Positions 34,866 to 44,360 of a stretch of DNA of 64,000 nt are shown here, one piece after another. Position 1 is the stretch's first letter. Each line of letters opens with the position of its first letter. Source of the stretch: an uncultured Faecalibacterium sp. (GTDB lineage Bacteria; Bacillota; Clostridia; Oscillospirales; Ruminococcaceae); assembly GCA_937907025.1 (NCBI GenBank), contig CALESJ010000003.1, forward strand, positions 33,329 through 97,328, given 5' to 3'. The notes beneath the pieces were generated by a model that had not been told where the DNA came from, made no database searches, and saw nothing but the letters and a program-made list of their open reading frames with translations. The position numbers were made by a program, and so were the translations under genes.

Positions 34866-34921
34866 CCGCCGCTGGTTTTTCAGGAAAAACGCCAGGGTAT
34901 ACCTTTCAGGGAGGGAAAACC

Positions 34922-35584
34922 ATGGAAACGGAAATGACCGAATCGCCCCGGACGCGGCACAGCCTGCTGCCCACGATCATCGGGGCTGCCGCCTGCCTTG
35001 TACTGGGGATTCTTCTGGTGTGCAACCTGATCCTCATTGTCAAAAGCACCCTCCAGCCGGAGAAGCCGCCCTCGGTGCTGGGCGTCACCCCACTGGCGGT
35101 GCTTTCCGGTTCCATGAGCGGCACCATTGAAGCAGGCGACCTGATTTTTGTAAGCCAAACCACCCCGGAAACGCTGGAAACCGGGGATATCATTGCCTAT
35201 ATGAGCGACGGTTCGGTGGTGACCCACCGCATTACGGCCATCGGGACCGGGGAGAACGGCACAATGCAGTTCACCACTAAAGGCGATGCCAACAACACCG
35301 CCGACGAGGAACCGGTGACCGCCGACCAGCTGGTAGGGGTATACCGGGGACGGCTGCCGGGCGTGGGGGATTTTGCCCTGTTCCTGCGCCAGCCGTTGGG
35401 CATGCTGCTGTTCATTGCGGTACCGGTGGCGGTGATCCTGCTGTATGACATCCTGCGCCGCCGCCAGTATGACGCCCGGGAGCAGCAGCGCACCCGGGAG
35501 ATGCAGGCCGAGCTGGACCGGCTGCGGGCCATGACCGGGGCGAACGATGCGCCCGACAGCCGGGAGGAGGCCCCCCGGCCCTGA
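34922..35584 (+). CDS. sipW: Signal peptidase I, SipW (ER) type
   Basis: 220 residues from the ATG at 34922, after GGGAGGG. An N-terminal membrane helix (about residues 17-41), the catalytic Ser64 in SGSMSG, and His102 in VTHRI replacing the usual Lys give the Ser-His pair of ER/SipW peptidases. A second helix is near the C-terminus (LLFIAVPVAVILLYDIL). It should cleave the special signal peptides of the secreted proteins downstream. The final 30 residues are charged and cytoplasmic. Confidence 0.92.
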   Translation: METEMTESPRTRHSLLPTIIGAAACLVLGILLVCNLILIVKSTLQPEKPPSVLGVTPLAVLSGSMSGTIEAGDLIFVSQTTPETLETGDIIAYMSDGSVVTHRITAIGTGENGTMQFTTKGDANNTADEEPVTADQLVGVYRGRLPGVGDFALFLRQPLGMLLFIAVPVAVILLYDILRRRQYDAREQQRTREMQAELDRLRAMTGANDAPDSREEAPRP

Positions 35585-35709
35585 ATTTTGGGAACTGTGC
35601 AGGTACGGCCCCCGCGACCGCCCGTGCAGGGATAGAGGTGAGGCCAACCCCCTCACACCGAAGGGGACGTTCTGCCCCCGACCGATCAAATTTTAGGAGG
35701 TTAAATCAA

Positions 35710-36498
35710 ATGAAGAAACACAGTGCGCTCCTGAGAGCAAGCGGCATCCTGCTGGTTCTCACATTGGGAACTTCCTGCTTGGTAGGCGGGACTTTTGCTA
35801 AGTATGTGACCAAGGGAACAGGCAAAGATACCGCCCGTGTTGCCAAGTGGGGTGTGGAAGTGGAAGTGACCGGCGACGGGTTCCTTACTAGTTATGGCAA
35901 AGATGATTCAAATTTCACCATCCCGAATGGTGGACCTTCTGTAAAAGGTGATGGTTCTGAAAGCATCACCTTCACATGGAATTCCAATGGCGCGTCCAAG
36001 GAGCAAACAGAAGAAGTAAGCAACGTCCTTGCTCCCGGTACGGAAGGCACCTTTGGCGGCGTAAAGATCACCGGTGAGCCTGAAGTGGCGGTCGAAGTGG
36101 AAACAACCGCCAATGTAGTACTCACCGGCTGGAATGTAGGCGGCAACCGCGGAGACGAATTCTACTGCCCGCTGGTGTTCACCATCGGCGACAAAACCAT
36201 CAAGGGTCTGGACTATTCCTCTGATACCGCTGGCGGTGAATACAGCTTTGAGAATGCCATCGAAACCGCTATTCAGGATGCCACCACGAAAGTATTGGAA
36301 GCCGGCACGGATTTGAGCACTGTCGGGAACAATATCACCTACAGCTGGGAGTGGCCGTTTGAGAACGCTAACGGAACGGTAGCCAGTCAGGACGACGAGC
36401 TGGATACCCTGCTGGGCAACAACGCAGTGGGCGACAGCAGTGAGGAGATTCCCGCTGTTCTGATCACCGTCACCACCACCGTCACCCAGATCGACTGA
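35710..36498 (+). CDS. TasA/camelysin-like SipW-dependent secreted protein
   Basis: 262 residues from the ATG at 35710, with AGGAGG. The signal region MKKHSALLRASG then GGTFAKYVTKGTGKDTARVAKW is the SipW-cognate type. The rest is Gly/Thr/Asn-rich and beta-structured, without cysteine after the signal except one Cys in EFYCPLVF. TasA relatives form extracellular fibres of the biofilm matrix. Codon use is more AT-rich than neighbours, as for strongly expressed or transferred genes. A structured 125-base leader precedes it. Confidence 0.85.
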   Translation: MKKHSALLRASGILLVLTLGTSCLVGGTFAKYVTKGTGKDTARVAKWGVEVEVTGDGFLTSYGKDDSNFTIPNGGPSVKGDGSESITFTWNSNGASKEQTEEVSNVLAPGTEGTFGGVKITGEPEVAVEVETTANVVLTGWNVGGNRGDEFYCPLVFTIGDKTIKGLDYSSDTAGGEYSFENAIETAIQDATTKVLEAGTDLSTVGNNITYSWEWPFENANGTVASQDDELDTLLGNNAVGDSSEEIPAVLITVTTTVTQID

Positions 36499-36555
36499 GT
36501 CCGGCCGGAGTGTTTGCCCCCAAAGCAACGCCATAACAGGAGGTAGTGTTTTCTC

Positions 36556-37320
36556 ATGTGTACCCATTCCGGACTGAAAACCTGGCTGCCGCCTGCCCTG
36601 CTGATTCTGTTTGTGCTGGAATTGCTTCTGTTCCCCCTTGCCCTGGGGTCCACCTACGCCAGCCGCAGCGAAAGCCCCGACCATCTGCTGACCTACACCA
36701 CCGGCGCCCTGACCTGGGACAGCAATACCGCCGTCCGGGCGGACGGCGTGGCCATGCTGGACTTGTTCGACGGGGCCTATCAGAATGTACAGACCCAAAA
36801 CGGGGAAAATCTGGTGGCTCCCGGCACCGAAAAAACCAACATTGTACGGCTGAAAAACAGTGCCGGGACCGCCATCACCTACACCGCCTTGCTCTACTGT
36901 GCCAAGGCGGAAGAAACCCTGCCGGTGGAGCCGCAGCTTGCGGGCAGCGGCTTTGCGGACACCGGCCGCTATCCCCTGCCCGACGATGTGGCCGAAGACC
37001 AGGTGGTGCGGGCCGTGACCGGCACGCTGGCCGCCGGGGCGGTGCAGGATTTTGACATCCGCTGGCTGTGGAACTACCACGAAAGCGACGCCCGCGACCA
37101 GACCGATACCGTCCTGGGCAACAAGGCGGCCTTTGCCGACGCCGACGACGTGACCGCCGGGCTGTACATTGTGGTGGAGGACGAGAGCCGGGGTTCCGGG
37201 TCCTACATCCTGCCCCAGACCGGGGATGACAACCACCTTGGTCTGTATCTGGTGCTGCTGGGCGTCAGCGGGGCAGGCCTTGTGCTGACGGCTCTGGCAC
37301 GGCGCAGGCGCGCCCCATGA
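36556..37320 (+). CDS. LPXTG-anchored surface protein of the SipW locus
   Basis: 254 residues. A signal peptide-like N-terminus (LLILFVLELLLFPLALGSTYAS) is followed by an extracellular beta-rich region. The C-terminus has the sortase motif LPQTG at residues 219-223, then a hydrophobic helix and RRRRAP. It should be covalently attached to the wall by a sortase not seen in this window, perhaps as the anchor of TasA-like fibres (inference). Confidence 0.83.
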   Translation: MCTHSGLKTWLPPALLILFVLELLLFPLALGSTYASRSESPDHLLTYTTGALTWDSNTAVRADGVAMLDLFDGAYQNVQTQNGENLVAPGTEKTNIVRLKNSAGTAITYTALLYCAKAEETLPVEPQLAGSGFADTGRYPLPDDVAEDQVVRAVTGTLAAGAVQDFDIRWLWNYHESDARDQTDTVLGNKAAFADADDVTAGLYIVVEDESRGSGSYILPQTGDDNHLGLYLVLLGVSGAGLVLTALARRRRAP

Positions 37321-37402
37321 CCGCCCTGCTTTCTGCCGGCGTTTTTTCCTGCCCGGTCAGCCGGGAACAACCCACATTCATGAAAGGGGGCGGTGCCAAA
37401 CC

Positions 37403-37933
37403 ATGAACCACGTTCGTATTCCTTTTTTTCACAGGGAGTTTCCCTGCCTGCCCTTTTTGCTGGGGCCGGTGTATCTGCTTGTCTGTTTTCTGCTGCTGGT
37501 GGGGGTCAGTTTCTGCCGTTATACCACCGGCGCCGGCGACAGCGACCAGGCCCGGGCCGCAGCCTGGGAGGTGGAGGTCGCGTATCAGCCGGGGAACGCC
37601 TCCCTGGAGCTGAGCGGCACTGCCAACGGTACCGCAACCGTAGAATTTTCTTTCAAGGTCGTCAACCACTCGGAAACCGCCCTGCGGTACGACCTGCAGA
37701 TTCGGCTGGACACAGCCCTTCCCGCAGGAGTGACCATGCAGCTTGACAGCAAAGAACTCACCCCCGCAGGGGAAAACCTCTACACCGTAAGCAACGCGGG
37801 GACCCTGGCCGCGGAGAGCGCTGTTTCCCAACAGCACACCCTCTCCTTTACGGGAGATTTTTCAACAATCACCCCGGGCACCAACCAGAGTATTCCCATT
37901 ACCATCACCGTTCAGGCAGAGCAGATCGACTGA
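37403..37933 (+). CDS. Second TasA-like SipW-dependent secreted protein
   Basis: 176 residues, ATG at 37403 after AAAGGGGG. The signal end FCRYTTGAGDSDQARAAAWEV parallels the AKYVTKGTGKDTARVAKWGV of the first TasA-like protein. The mature part has beta strands and ends ITITVQAEQID, like the TVTQID end of the first protein. The two are probably divergent copies of one matrix subunit. Confidence 0.8.
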   Translation: MNHVRIPFFHREFPCLPFLLGPVYLLVCFLLLVGVSFCRYTTGAGDSDQARAAAWEVEVAYQPGNASLELSGTANGTATVEFSFKVVNHSETALRYDLQIRLDTALPAGVTMQLDSKELTPAGENLYTVSNAGTLAAESAVSQQHTLSFTGDFSTITPGTNQSIPITITVQAEQID

Positions 37934-37946
37934 GGGAGGCCGGACC

Positions 37947-38489
37947 ATGAAACCGTATTGCGCAAACCTGTTCCGGGGGCTGGCGGCTTTTCTGCTGGGG
38001 GCGGTGCTGCTGACCGCCCCTCTGGCAGCCACCCAATGCAAGTATGTGTGGGAGGAGGAAATCCAGGTCACCTTACACGTTACCGATTCGGGGACCACCC
38101 CCGACAACTCGGTCAATCTCCCTGCAGAAAACGCATTTTCTGCCGAAGCAGCCGAACCGGAGGCGCCAGATACCCCCGCCGAAGTCCCTGCCGACACAAC
38201 CGAGCCCCCGCAGCCCGCCGGGCCGGAATCCCTGCCCGCTGCCCCGCAGGACAGCGCCGGGACTGCCCCGGATGACAGCCCGGCCGAAGCGGCCCCGCCC
38301 GAAGACGGGGAAGAACTGCCCCCGGAAACCGACGCCGCGGGCAGCGAAAGCCCTGCCCCCGCCCCGCCGACCGAGGAAACCACAGCCCCGGCCAGCGAAC
38401 CGGCCCGCGAACCAGCTACGGACCCGGCCAGCGAACCGACCGCCGGCCCGGCTGTGCAGGCGGAAACCACCGGCCCGCTGCCGGAATAA
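37947..38489 (+). CDS. Secreted Pro/Ala/Glu-rich protein of the SipW locus
   Basis: 180 residues. An N-terminal signal (FLLGAVLLTAPLAATQCKYVWEE) again has the C-K-Y-V form of SipW substrates. A short beta segment follows and then about 120 residues of Pro, Ala, Glu, Thr and Ser in short repeats such as TEPPQPAGPE and PASEP, a disordered wall-spanning type. No anchor motif is present. GGGAGG is seven bases before the ATG. A terminator follows. Confidence 0.75.
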   Translation: MKPYCANLFRGLAAFLLGAVLLTAPLAATQCKYVWEEEIQVTLHVTDSGTTPDNSVNLPAENAFSAEAAEPEAPDTPAEVPADTTEPPQPAGPESLPAAPQDSAGTAPDDSPAEAAPPEDGEELPPETDAAGSESPAPAPPTEETTAPASEPAREPATDPASEPTAGPAVQAETTGPLPE

Positions 38490-38506
38490 CCCCCATTATA
38501 CAGAAC

Positions 38507-38538
38507 CCCCCTGATGCAGTGCAAACCGCATCAGGGGG
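38507..38538. terminator. Terminator between convergent SipW and glycan operons
   Basis: A perfect 11-bp stem (38507-38517 with 38528-38538) followed by ATTTGTTCTGTTTT on the plus strand. It also lies just beyond the GH3 stop on the minus strand. Confidence 0.88.
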
Positions 38539-38550
38539 ATTTGTTCTGTT

Positions 38551-41154
38551 TTAACCCTGTACCGTCATATCGGTGCGCAGCAGGATGTTCTCGGCGTTGT
38601 CGCCCAGCTGGATCTCAAAGTCGCCGGGTTCCACCCGCCAGACGTAATCCGGGCCCAGGGTGCGCAGGGCGCGGAGCCCCACTTCCACCGTAACCGTGCG
38701 GCTTTCGCCGGGGGCCAGCTCCACCCGGGTGAAGGCGGCCAGCTGCCGTTCCGGCTTGACCACCGAGCTGAAGTAGTCCCGCACATACACCTGGGGCACC
38801 GCCACGCCGGGGCGGGCGCCGGTGTTTTTCACCGTGAAGGACACCCGGAGGGTATCACTGGGGGCGATGGTCCTGCGGTCCAGTGTCAGGTCCGAATACG
38901 CGAAGGTGGTGTAGGCCAGCCCGTACCCGAAGGGATACAGGGGCAGCCAGTCCATCTCCACATACTTCTTGCCGCCGCCGGGACGGCGGCTGTAATGGCA
39001 GGGCACCTGCCCCACGCTGCGGGGGAAGGTGATGGGCAGACGGCCGCAGGGCTCCGCGTCCCCGAACAGCACATCGGCCACCGCTGCGCCCCCCTGCTCG
39101 CCGGGGAACCAGGCTTCCAGGATGGCGGGCAGATGCTCGTTCTCCCAGTTGGCGGACACCGGACGGCCGCTTTGCAGCAGCAGGACCACCGGGGTACCGG
39201 TGGCGTACACCGCCTTGACCAGTTCCAGCTGACGGCCGGGCAGGTCCAGGGAGGTGCGGTCGAAGTTTTCGCCGCTGGTTTCCTCGTTGTCGCCCATGCA
39301 CAGCACGGCCACCTCCGCCTGTCTGGCAGCGGCCACGGCAGCTTCGAAGTTCTCCCGCCCGGCGCTGTACCCGAAGATGACCCGGGCGCCCCGGCCATCG
39401 TTGACAAACTCGATGCGCACCTTGTAGCGACGGCCCGCCTCGAACCGGAAGTCCAGGGCCTGGTCGGCGCTCTTGTCCGGGCCCCAGCCGTCGATGAGCA
39501 GTTCATCATCCACATACAGCCGCATGCTGTCCTGGGTGCTCAGGCCGATGCAGCCGTCCATGGTTTTGGGCATGCACACCCAGCCGGTCCAGGCCACGCT
39601 GAAGCAGTTGGCGTCCAGGTCCGGGTGGGGCAGGGCGAAGATCCAGTTGAAGTTCACCGTGCGGTCGGTGCGGGTCTGCACCGGGGTACCTTCGGGCACC
39701 GGGCCGTTATAGTACCGGCCGGTCAGACCGGCGTTGCCGTCCTCGTCCACCAGCATGCCGGGGTCGAAGGGATGCAGGGCCTGCCCCAGGAAGTTGCAGC
39801 CCCGGGCGTGGAGCACCTTGGTATCCGGGCCAACGGCGGCGCGGATGCCCTCCAGCACCGACACGGTGCCGGTGCGGCCCCGGGCTTCGGAGTAGTCGCC
39901 CAAAGCAGGCGTGTCCGAGCCGGGCCCGATGACCGCAATGGACTTCAGGTCCTTTTTCAGGGGCAGAAGGCCGTCGTTTTTCAGCAGCACCACCGATTCC
40001 CGGGCGATGCGGCGGGCCAGGTCCAGATGTTCGGGACGGCGCAGCACCCTGGGGGCCAGGGATTCATCGGTGTAGGGGTGTTCAAACAGGCCCAGGCGGA
40101 ACTTCATGCCCAGAATGCGGCGGCAGCAGGTATCCAGAATGGCCGGGTCCAGCTTGCCGGAGGTGATCAGGTGTTCAATGGCGTTCTGCCACACATCGTG
40201 GGGGAAATCGTACAGCTGCAGGTCCACGCCCGCTTCCAGGCCCAGGCGGATGGCCTCCTCCGGGGTGGGGGCGATGAAGTGCCAGTCGTACAGGCGGGAA
40301 ACGGCGGTCAGGTCGGTGCGCACATAGCCTTTCATGCCGTACTGGCCGCGCAGCACGTCGGTGAGCAGCTCGTGGTCCATGGATACCGGGATGCTGTCGA
40401 TGGAGTTATAGCTGCACATGGCGTTGCTGGCGCCGCCGTCCACAAAGGCGGCCTCGAACACCGGCAGGCAGTCGCTGAACACATCGTGGCGGCCCATGGT
40501 GCAGGGGGCGCAGTTCAGCCCGCCCACCGGGTTGCCGTAGCCCACATAGTGCTTGGGCTCGGCGGCCACGGCGTCGGGGGCGGAAAGGTCATCTCCCTGC
40601 ATGCCCAGCACCATTTCCCGGGCAAACTCGGCGCACAGGTGGGTGTCCTCGCCGTAGGATTCCTCCCCGCGGCCATAGCGGGGGTCGCGGATGAGGTCCA
40701 TCACCGGGCTGTATGTTTCGTGGATGCCCTGGGCCCGGGCTTCGGCGGCGATGGCATGGCCCATCTGACGGCCCAGCGCCGGGTCAAAGGTGGCAGCCAG
40801 GCCGATCTGCTGGGGGAAGCTGGTGGCTTTGCCGGTCATCAGGCCGTGGAGGGCCTCCTCGCTGAAGATGAAGGGGATGCCCAGGCGGGTCTTTTCCACC
40901 GCATAGCGCTGGACCTGGTTGGCCTGGGCGGCGCTCATGCCCCGCAGCTGCACGCTGCCGGCGCTGTTGCCTCCCAGCAGGGTATCCAGGCGGTCCATGT
41001 CCATGGCGGTCACAAGGCCGTTCTCATCCTGGGTGGTGAAGTCGCCGGAAAAATACTGGTCGGTCTGCATGATTTTTTCCCGCAGGGTCATGCGGGCCAG
41101 CAGGTCGTTGACGCGCTGTTCCACCGGCAGGCGCGGGTCTTGGTAGGGAAACAT
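38551..41154 (-). CDS. GH3 beta-glycosidase with PA14 insert
   Basis: 867 residues from the ATG at 41154, seven bases after AGGAGG; an ATG two codons upstream is too close to that site. The TIM barrel carries the nucleophile in GYVRTDLTA (Asp281). The second alpha/beta domain holds MGDNEETSGEN with the acid/base region. Between them is a PA14-like carbohydrate-binding insert (LTGRYYNGPVPEG, then DDELLIDGWG). A fibronectin-III-like domain ends the protein. There is no signal peptide. It removes beta-linked glucose, or possibly HexNAc or xylose. Last gene of the large glycan operon. Confidence 0.92.
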   Translation of the reverse strand: MFPYQDPRLPVEQRVNDLLARMTLREKIMQTDQYFSGDFTTQDENGLVTAMDMDRLDTLLGGNSAGSVQLRGMSAAQANQVQRYAVEKTRLGIPFIFSEEALHGLMTGKATSFPQQIGLAATFDPALGRQMGHAIAAEARAQGIHETYSPVMDLIRDPRYGRGEESYGEDTHLCAEFAREMVLGMQGDDLSAPDAVAAEPKHYVGYGNPVGGLNCAPCTMGRHDVFSDCLPVFEAAFVDGGASNAMCSYNSIDSIPVSMDHELLTDVLRGQYGMKGYVRTDLTAVSRLYDWHFIAPTPEEAIRLGLEAGVDLQLYDFPHDVWQNAIEHLITSGKLDPAILDTCCRRILGMKFRLGLFEHPYTDESLAPRVLRRPEHLDLARRIARESVVLLKNDGLLPLKKDLKSIAVIGPGSDTPALGDYSEARGRTGTVSVLEGIRAAVGPDTKVLHARGCNFLGQALHPFDPGMLVDEDGNAGLTGRYYNGPVPEGTPVQTRTDRTVNFNWIFALPHPDLDANCFSVAWTGWVCMPKTMDGCIGLSTQDSMRLYVDDELLIDGWGPDKSADQALDFRFEAGRRYKVRIEFVNDGRGARVIFGYSAGRENFEAAVAAARQAEVAVLCMGDNEETSGENFDRTSLDLPGRQLELVKAVYATGTPVVLLLQSGRPVSANWENEHLPAILEAWFPGEQGGAAVADVLFGDAEPCGRLPITFPRSVGQVPCHYSRRPGGGKKYVEMDWLPLYPFGYGLAYTTFAYSDLTLDRRTIAPSDTLRVSFTVKNTGARPGVAVPQVYVRDYFSSVVKPERQLAAFTRVELAPGESRTVTVEVGLRALRTLGPDYVWRVEPGDFEIQLGDNAENILLRTDMTVQG

Positions 41155-41179
41155 GGACATTCCTCCTGTAAAGATAGGG

Positions 41180-42460
41180 TCAGGAACGGGAATCGGGCAG
41201 TTTGCGGCCGTTGACGGCCAGGTTGGCAAACCCGCCCGCGGCAGCCAGGGCAAAGAGCAGCGGGATGCTGCCCGGTCCCAGCAGGGTTTCCAGATAGGGC
41301 TGCAGGGCCGTGCCCACGGCGGCGGAGGCGCAGGCCGCAATGCTGGCCATGGCCGAGGTCACGCCGATGTAGGCGGTCTTGCCGCTGGGCGGGCTGGAGG
41401 CAAACTGCAGGTTCATACTGGCGATGGACGCCCCGCCCGAGCAGGCGGCGGTGACCACCATGAGGACGGGGGCGGTGAAGGGGGCCCAGGCAGGGCGGAT
41501 GAAGGCCCAGCCCAGGGTGCAGGACAGGTTGAACAGGGCGGTGAGCAAAATCACCCGGCGCCAGCCGGCGGCGTCCGCACAGCGGCCCCAGAACCAGCTG
41601 CCCGCCATGCCCACCACCGCCGACACCACCCCCACCGAGGTGATGAAGGTATGGCTGAGGCCCAGCACCCGCAGCTGGTACACCGAAAGGAACGGGGTGG
41701 CCAGGCCGCCGGCCAGCCCGCCCAGCACCGAGTAGAGCAGCAGCGGGCGGAACACAGGGTCCCGCACCGGGCACAGGATGTCGGCGGGGCGCATGCGGCT
41801 GACGAACTGGACGGGATTTTCATGCACCAGGGCCAGCAGGACGGCATCGGCCAGAGCCAGGGCGAAGCACACCCCGCCGATGACCAGGAACCCGGTGTAG
41901 GGCTTTCCGGCGGCGGTGAAGTAATCCAGCTGACGGCCCAGCAGCAGGGTGGCCGCGCTGTTCACACAGGCGGCCACGATGTCTTTGCGGGCAAAGAACT
42001 GCCCGCGGGCGCCGTCCGGTGCCAGGCCCAGGGTCATATGCTGGAGCCCCGGGGTGACCAGACCGGCGGAGAAAAAGGAAAGGGTATACAGGACCAGCAC
42101 CACCACCCGGGCGTGGGCGGCACCCGGCACCACCAGGGGCACCATGAGCACCACGGCCAGAGAGAACCGGTAGACCACGCACATGAGCCAGATGGCCAGT
42201 TTGCGGTGGTGGATGCGCTCGAACACGAAGGGCGACAGAAACTGCAGCACGCAGCCCAGCTGGGGGATCATGGCCACCAGGGCGCAGAAGGAAATGGACG
42301 CGCCCAGGCAGCTGAGATACCCGGCCAGGAAGTTGCCGGTGCCGATGGAGTAGATGACGGCGGCCACGGCGCCTTCCGCCACAAGGCAGCGGCGGCCGGA
42401 CTGCAGCTGTGCTTCGGTGGGGGCCTGCGCAGGGAAAAACAACTGTTTGAACAAGCCCAT
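41180..42460 (-). CDS. Major facilitator superfamily transporter
   Basis: 426 residues with about 12 membrane helices. The loop between helices 2 and 3 is variant (FVFERIHHRK), and the second half has WFWGRCADAAGWRR, as in MFS members. Placed between GH20 and GH3 genes, it probably imports or exports a mono- or disaccharide of the glycan pathway. The substrate is unknown. Confidence 0.85.
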   Translation of the reverse strand: MGLFKQLFFPAQAPTEAQLQSGRRCLVAEGAVAAVIYSIGTGNFLAGYLSCLGASISFCALVAMIPQLGCVLQFLSPFVFERIHHRKLAIWLMCVVYRFSLAVVLMVPLVVPGAAHARVVVLVLYTLSFFSAGLVTPGLQHMTLGLAPDGARGQFFARKDIVAACVNSAATLLLGRQLDYFTAAGKPYTGFLVIGGVCFALALADAVLLALVHENPVQFVSRMRPADILCPVRDPVFRPLLLYSVLGGLAGGLATPFLSVYQLRVLGLSHTFITSVGVVSAVVGMAGSWFWGRCADAAGWRRVILLTALFNLSCTLGWAFIRPAWAPFTAPVLMVVTAACSGGASIASMNLQFASSPPSGKTAYIGVTSAMASIAACASAAVGTALQPYLETLLGPGSIPLLFALAAAGGFANLAVNGRKLPDSRS

Positions 42461-42479
42461 GGGGTACCCCTCCCGGCGC

Positions 42480-44309
42480 TTACACCTCGGCGTACTGGCG
42501 GTGCCGCAGCAGGTCGGCGTACCGCACGATGAGGCGGGTCAGGTTGGGCAGACCGCTCTCCTTGCTGACCTGACGCCACTGGACCAGGTACAGGGCGTAC
42601 CAGTGTTCCAGCCGGGCGGCCAGTTCGGGGTCTGCATCCCGGGGGCCGGTGAGCCAGGCGCCGATCTCGTTCCACAGCATCACGCTCTCGGCGGTGACGC
42701 AGGCGACGGACACGATCTCTTTCTGCCCGGCAGGCAGGCTGGCGGAGCAGGCCAGCACCCGGTCCCGGGCGGCGGCCACGGCGGCGTTGGCTTCGGGCAC
42801 TTTGGTCAGGTCCAGCTCGGCCAGCAGCTCGGCGCGGCGGGTGTCGTTGCCCTCGATCCAGTTCACTGCATGCTGCCAGTCAAAAACTTCATGGTCGGAC
42901 AGGTCGGTGAGGGCGGCCATGAGCCGGCCGGAGGCATCGCCGTAACCGATGCGGGAAACCGACTCGTTCAGCTCCTCCATCTCCACCGGTTCGGCGTTCC
43001 AGCCGAAAGCCGCCCCGTACAGGATGCCGGGGATGGTCAGGCGGGGGTCATTGATGTGGGCATAATCGCCCCAGTCGGTGTTCAGCAGGCCGATGGCCCC
43101 GTACTTGTGGGCATGGTGGCACATGGCCCGGATGTTGCTGTACGCATTCCGGTACAGGGGCACCCAGCGGTTCCAGCCGCAGACGCCCGGGCAGGCATAC
43201 TGGGTGATGCCGCTGGCGGCGATGTCCCGGATCTCGTTCTCCCGCTGGTCGGGCAGATAGCCCCAGTTCAGGCAGATGGTTTCCTTGGGCAGTTCGGCGC
43301 AGCTCTGGGGGAAGCGCCACATGATATCGCCCCAAAACATGGGGGTGCAGCCCTGGGACACCAGGTATTCGCACAGGGCCTTGACGTGGCGGACATACAG
43401 GGTCTTCTCCCCCAGTTCATCGGCCAGGGCCTTGCTACGGCCCTTGCCCAGGTCGAAGGTTTCGTCGGCGCAGATGTTGAACTTGTGGGAGCGGAACAGC
43501 GCCCGGTACTCGTCGATGAGCTTCTTCACGAACTCCACCACCCGGGGGTCGGCGGCGTTCAGGGTATGGTGCCACCCGGCGTAGGTGTAGGAGAAGGGGA
43601 CCTTTTCGGAATCCGGCAGCTCGCACAGGTCACAGCAGGTCTTGGTGGACAGGATCTTGTACATGTGGCCGAAGCTGGACAAAGAGGGCACCAGCTCGAT
43701 ATGCCGGGCGGCGCAGTAGGCGTCCAGTTCCAGGATTTCATCGGCGGTCAGGGGGGTGTCGTCCCGCCAGGCTTCGGACAGATCCCGGAAGAGATAGGTA
43801 TGTTCAATATACAGCTGCCACTGGTTGATCTTGTAGCGGCAGAGCAGGTCGGCCACCCGCTTGAGGTAGCTGAGCTTGGGCACCCGGCCCCGGGAGCAGT
43901 CCTGGTAATACCCGCGGTTGGGCAGGTCGGGCCAGTCCTCCACAAACAGGGCGGGCAGCACCGCACCGCAGCGCTGGGCCAGCTGGATGAGGGTCTGGAC
44001 GCCGTTGCACAGGGCTTCGTCGTCCCCCGCCGCCAGGGTGACGCCTTCCGGCGCCACCGTGAGGGTGTAGTGGGCGGGTTTCTGCTGGGGGTCGATGGTC
44101 AGGGCGATCTCCCCGGCCGCGGCGGTCCCCCGGCCCAGGGCCGGGGTGAGCCCGGCGTAGTCCCGCAGGGCGTTTTGCAGCATCCGGGCATAGAGCAGGG
44201 CCTCCGGCGCGGTGCCGGGGCACAGGACCACCCGGGTGTGGGGGGTCAGGGCGAAACCGCCGTCCCGGTGGTCCACCCGTTTCGGCTGGGGCAAAAATTT
44301 CATAGCCAT
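42480..44309 (-). CDS. GH20-type beta-N-acetylhexosaminidase
   Basis: 609 residues. The N-terminal GH20b-like domain (ALTPHTRVVLCPGT, then YTLTVAPEGVTLAAGDDEALCNGVQTL, cited in parts) precedes a TIM barrel with the catalytic Asp-Glu pair in NICADETFDLG (Asp282-Glu283). The barrel start RGYYQDCSRGRVP parallels GH20 enzymes. It should release terminal beta-GlcNAc or GalNAc by substrate-assisted catalysis. No signal peptide. The C-terminal helical part is longer than usual. GAGGAA precedes the ATG. Confidence 0.83.
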   Translation of the reverse strand: MAMKFLPQPKRVDHRDGGFALTPHTRVVLCPGTAPEALLYARMLQNALRDYAGLTPALGRGTAAAGEIALTIDPQQKPAHYTLTVAPEGVTLAAGDDEALCNGVQTLIQLAQRCGAVLPALFVEDWPDLPNRGYYQDCSRGRVPKLSYLKRVADLLCRYKINQWQLYIEHTYLFRDLSEAWRDDTPLTADEILELDAYCAARHIELVPSLSSFGHMYKILSTKTCCDLCELPDSEKVPFSYTYAGWHHTLNAADPRVVEFVKKLIDEYRALFRSHKFNICADETFDLGKGRSKALADELGEKTLYVRHVKALCEYLVSQGCTPMFWGDIMWRFPQSCAELPKETICLNWGYLPDQRENEIRDIAASGITQYACPGVCGWNRWVPLYRNAYSNIRAMCHHAHKYGAIGLLNTDWGDYAHINDPRLTIPGILYGAAFGWNAEPVEMEELNESVSRIGYGDASGRLMAALTDLSDHEVFDWQHAVNWIEGNDTRRAELLAELDLTKVPEANAAVAAARDRVLACSASLPAGQKEIVSVACVTAESVMLWNEIGAWLTGPRDADPELAARLEHWYALYLVQWRQVSKESGLPNLTRLIVRYADLLRHRQYAEV

Positions 44310-44360
44310 AAGAAAATTCCTCGCGGCCTTGCGGCCAGTGTATGGTTCGGGCTGCGCCTC

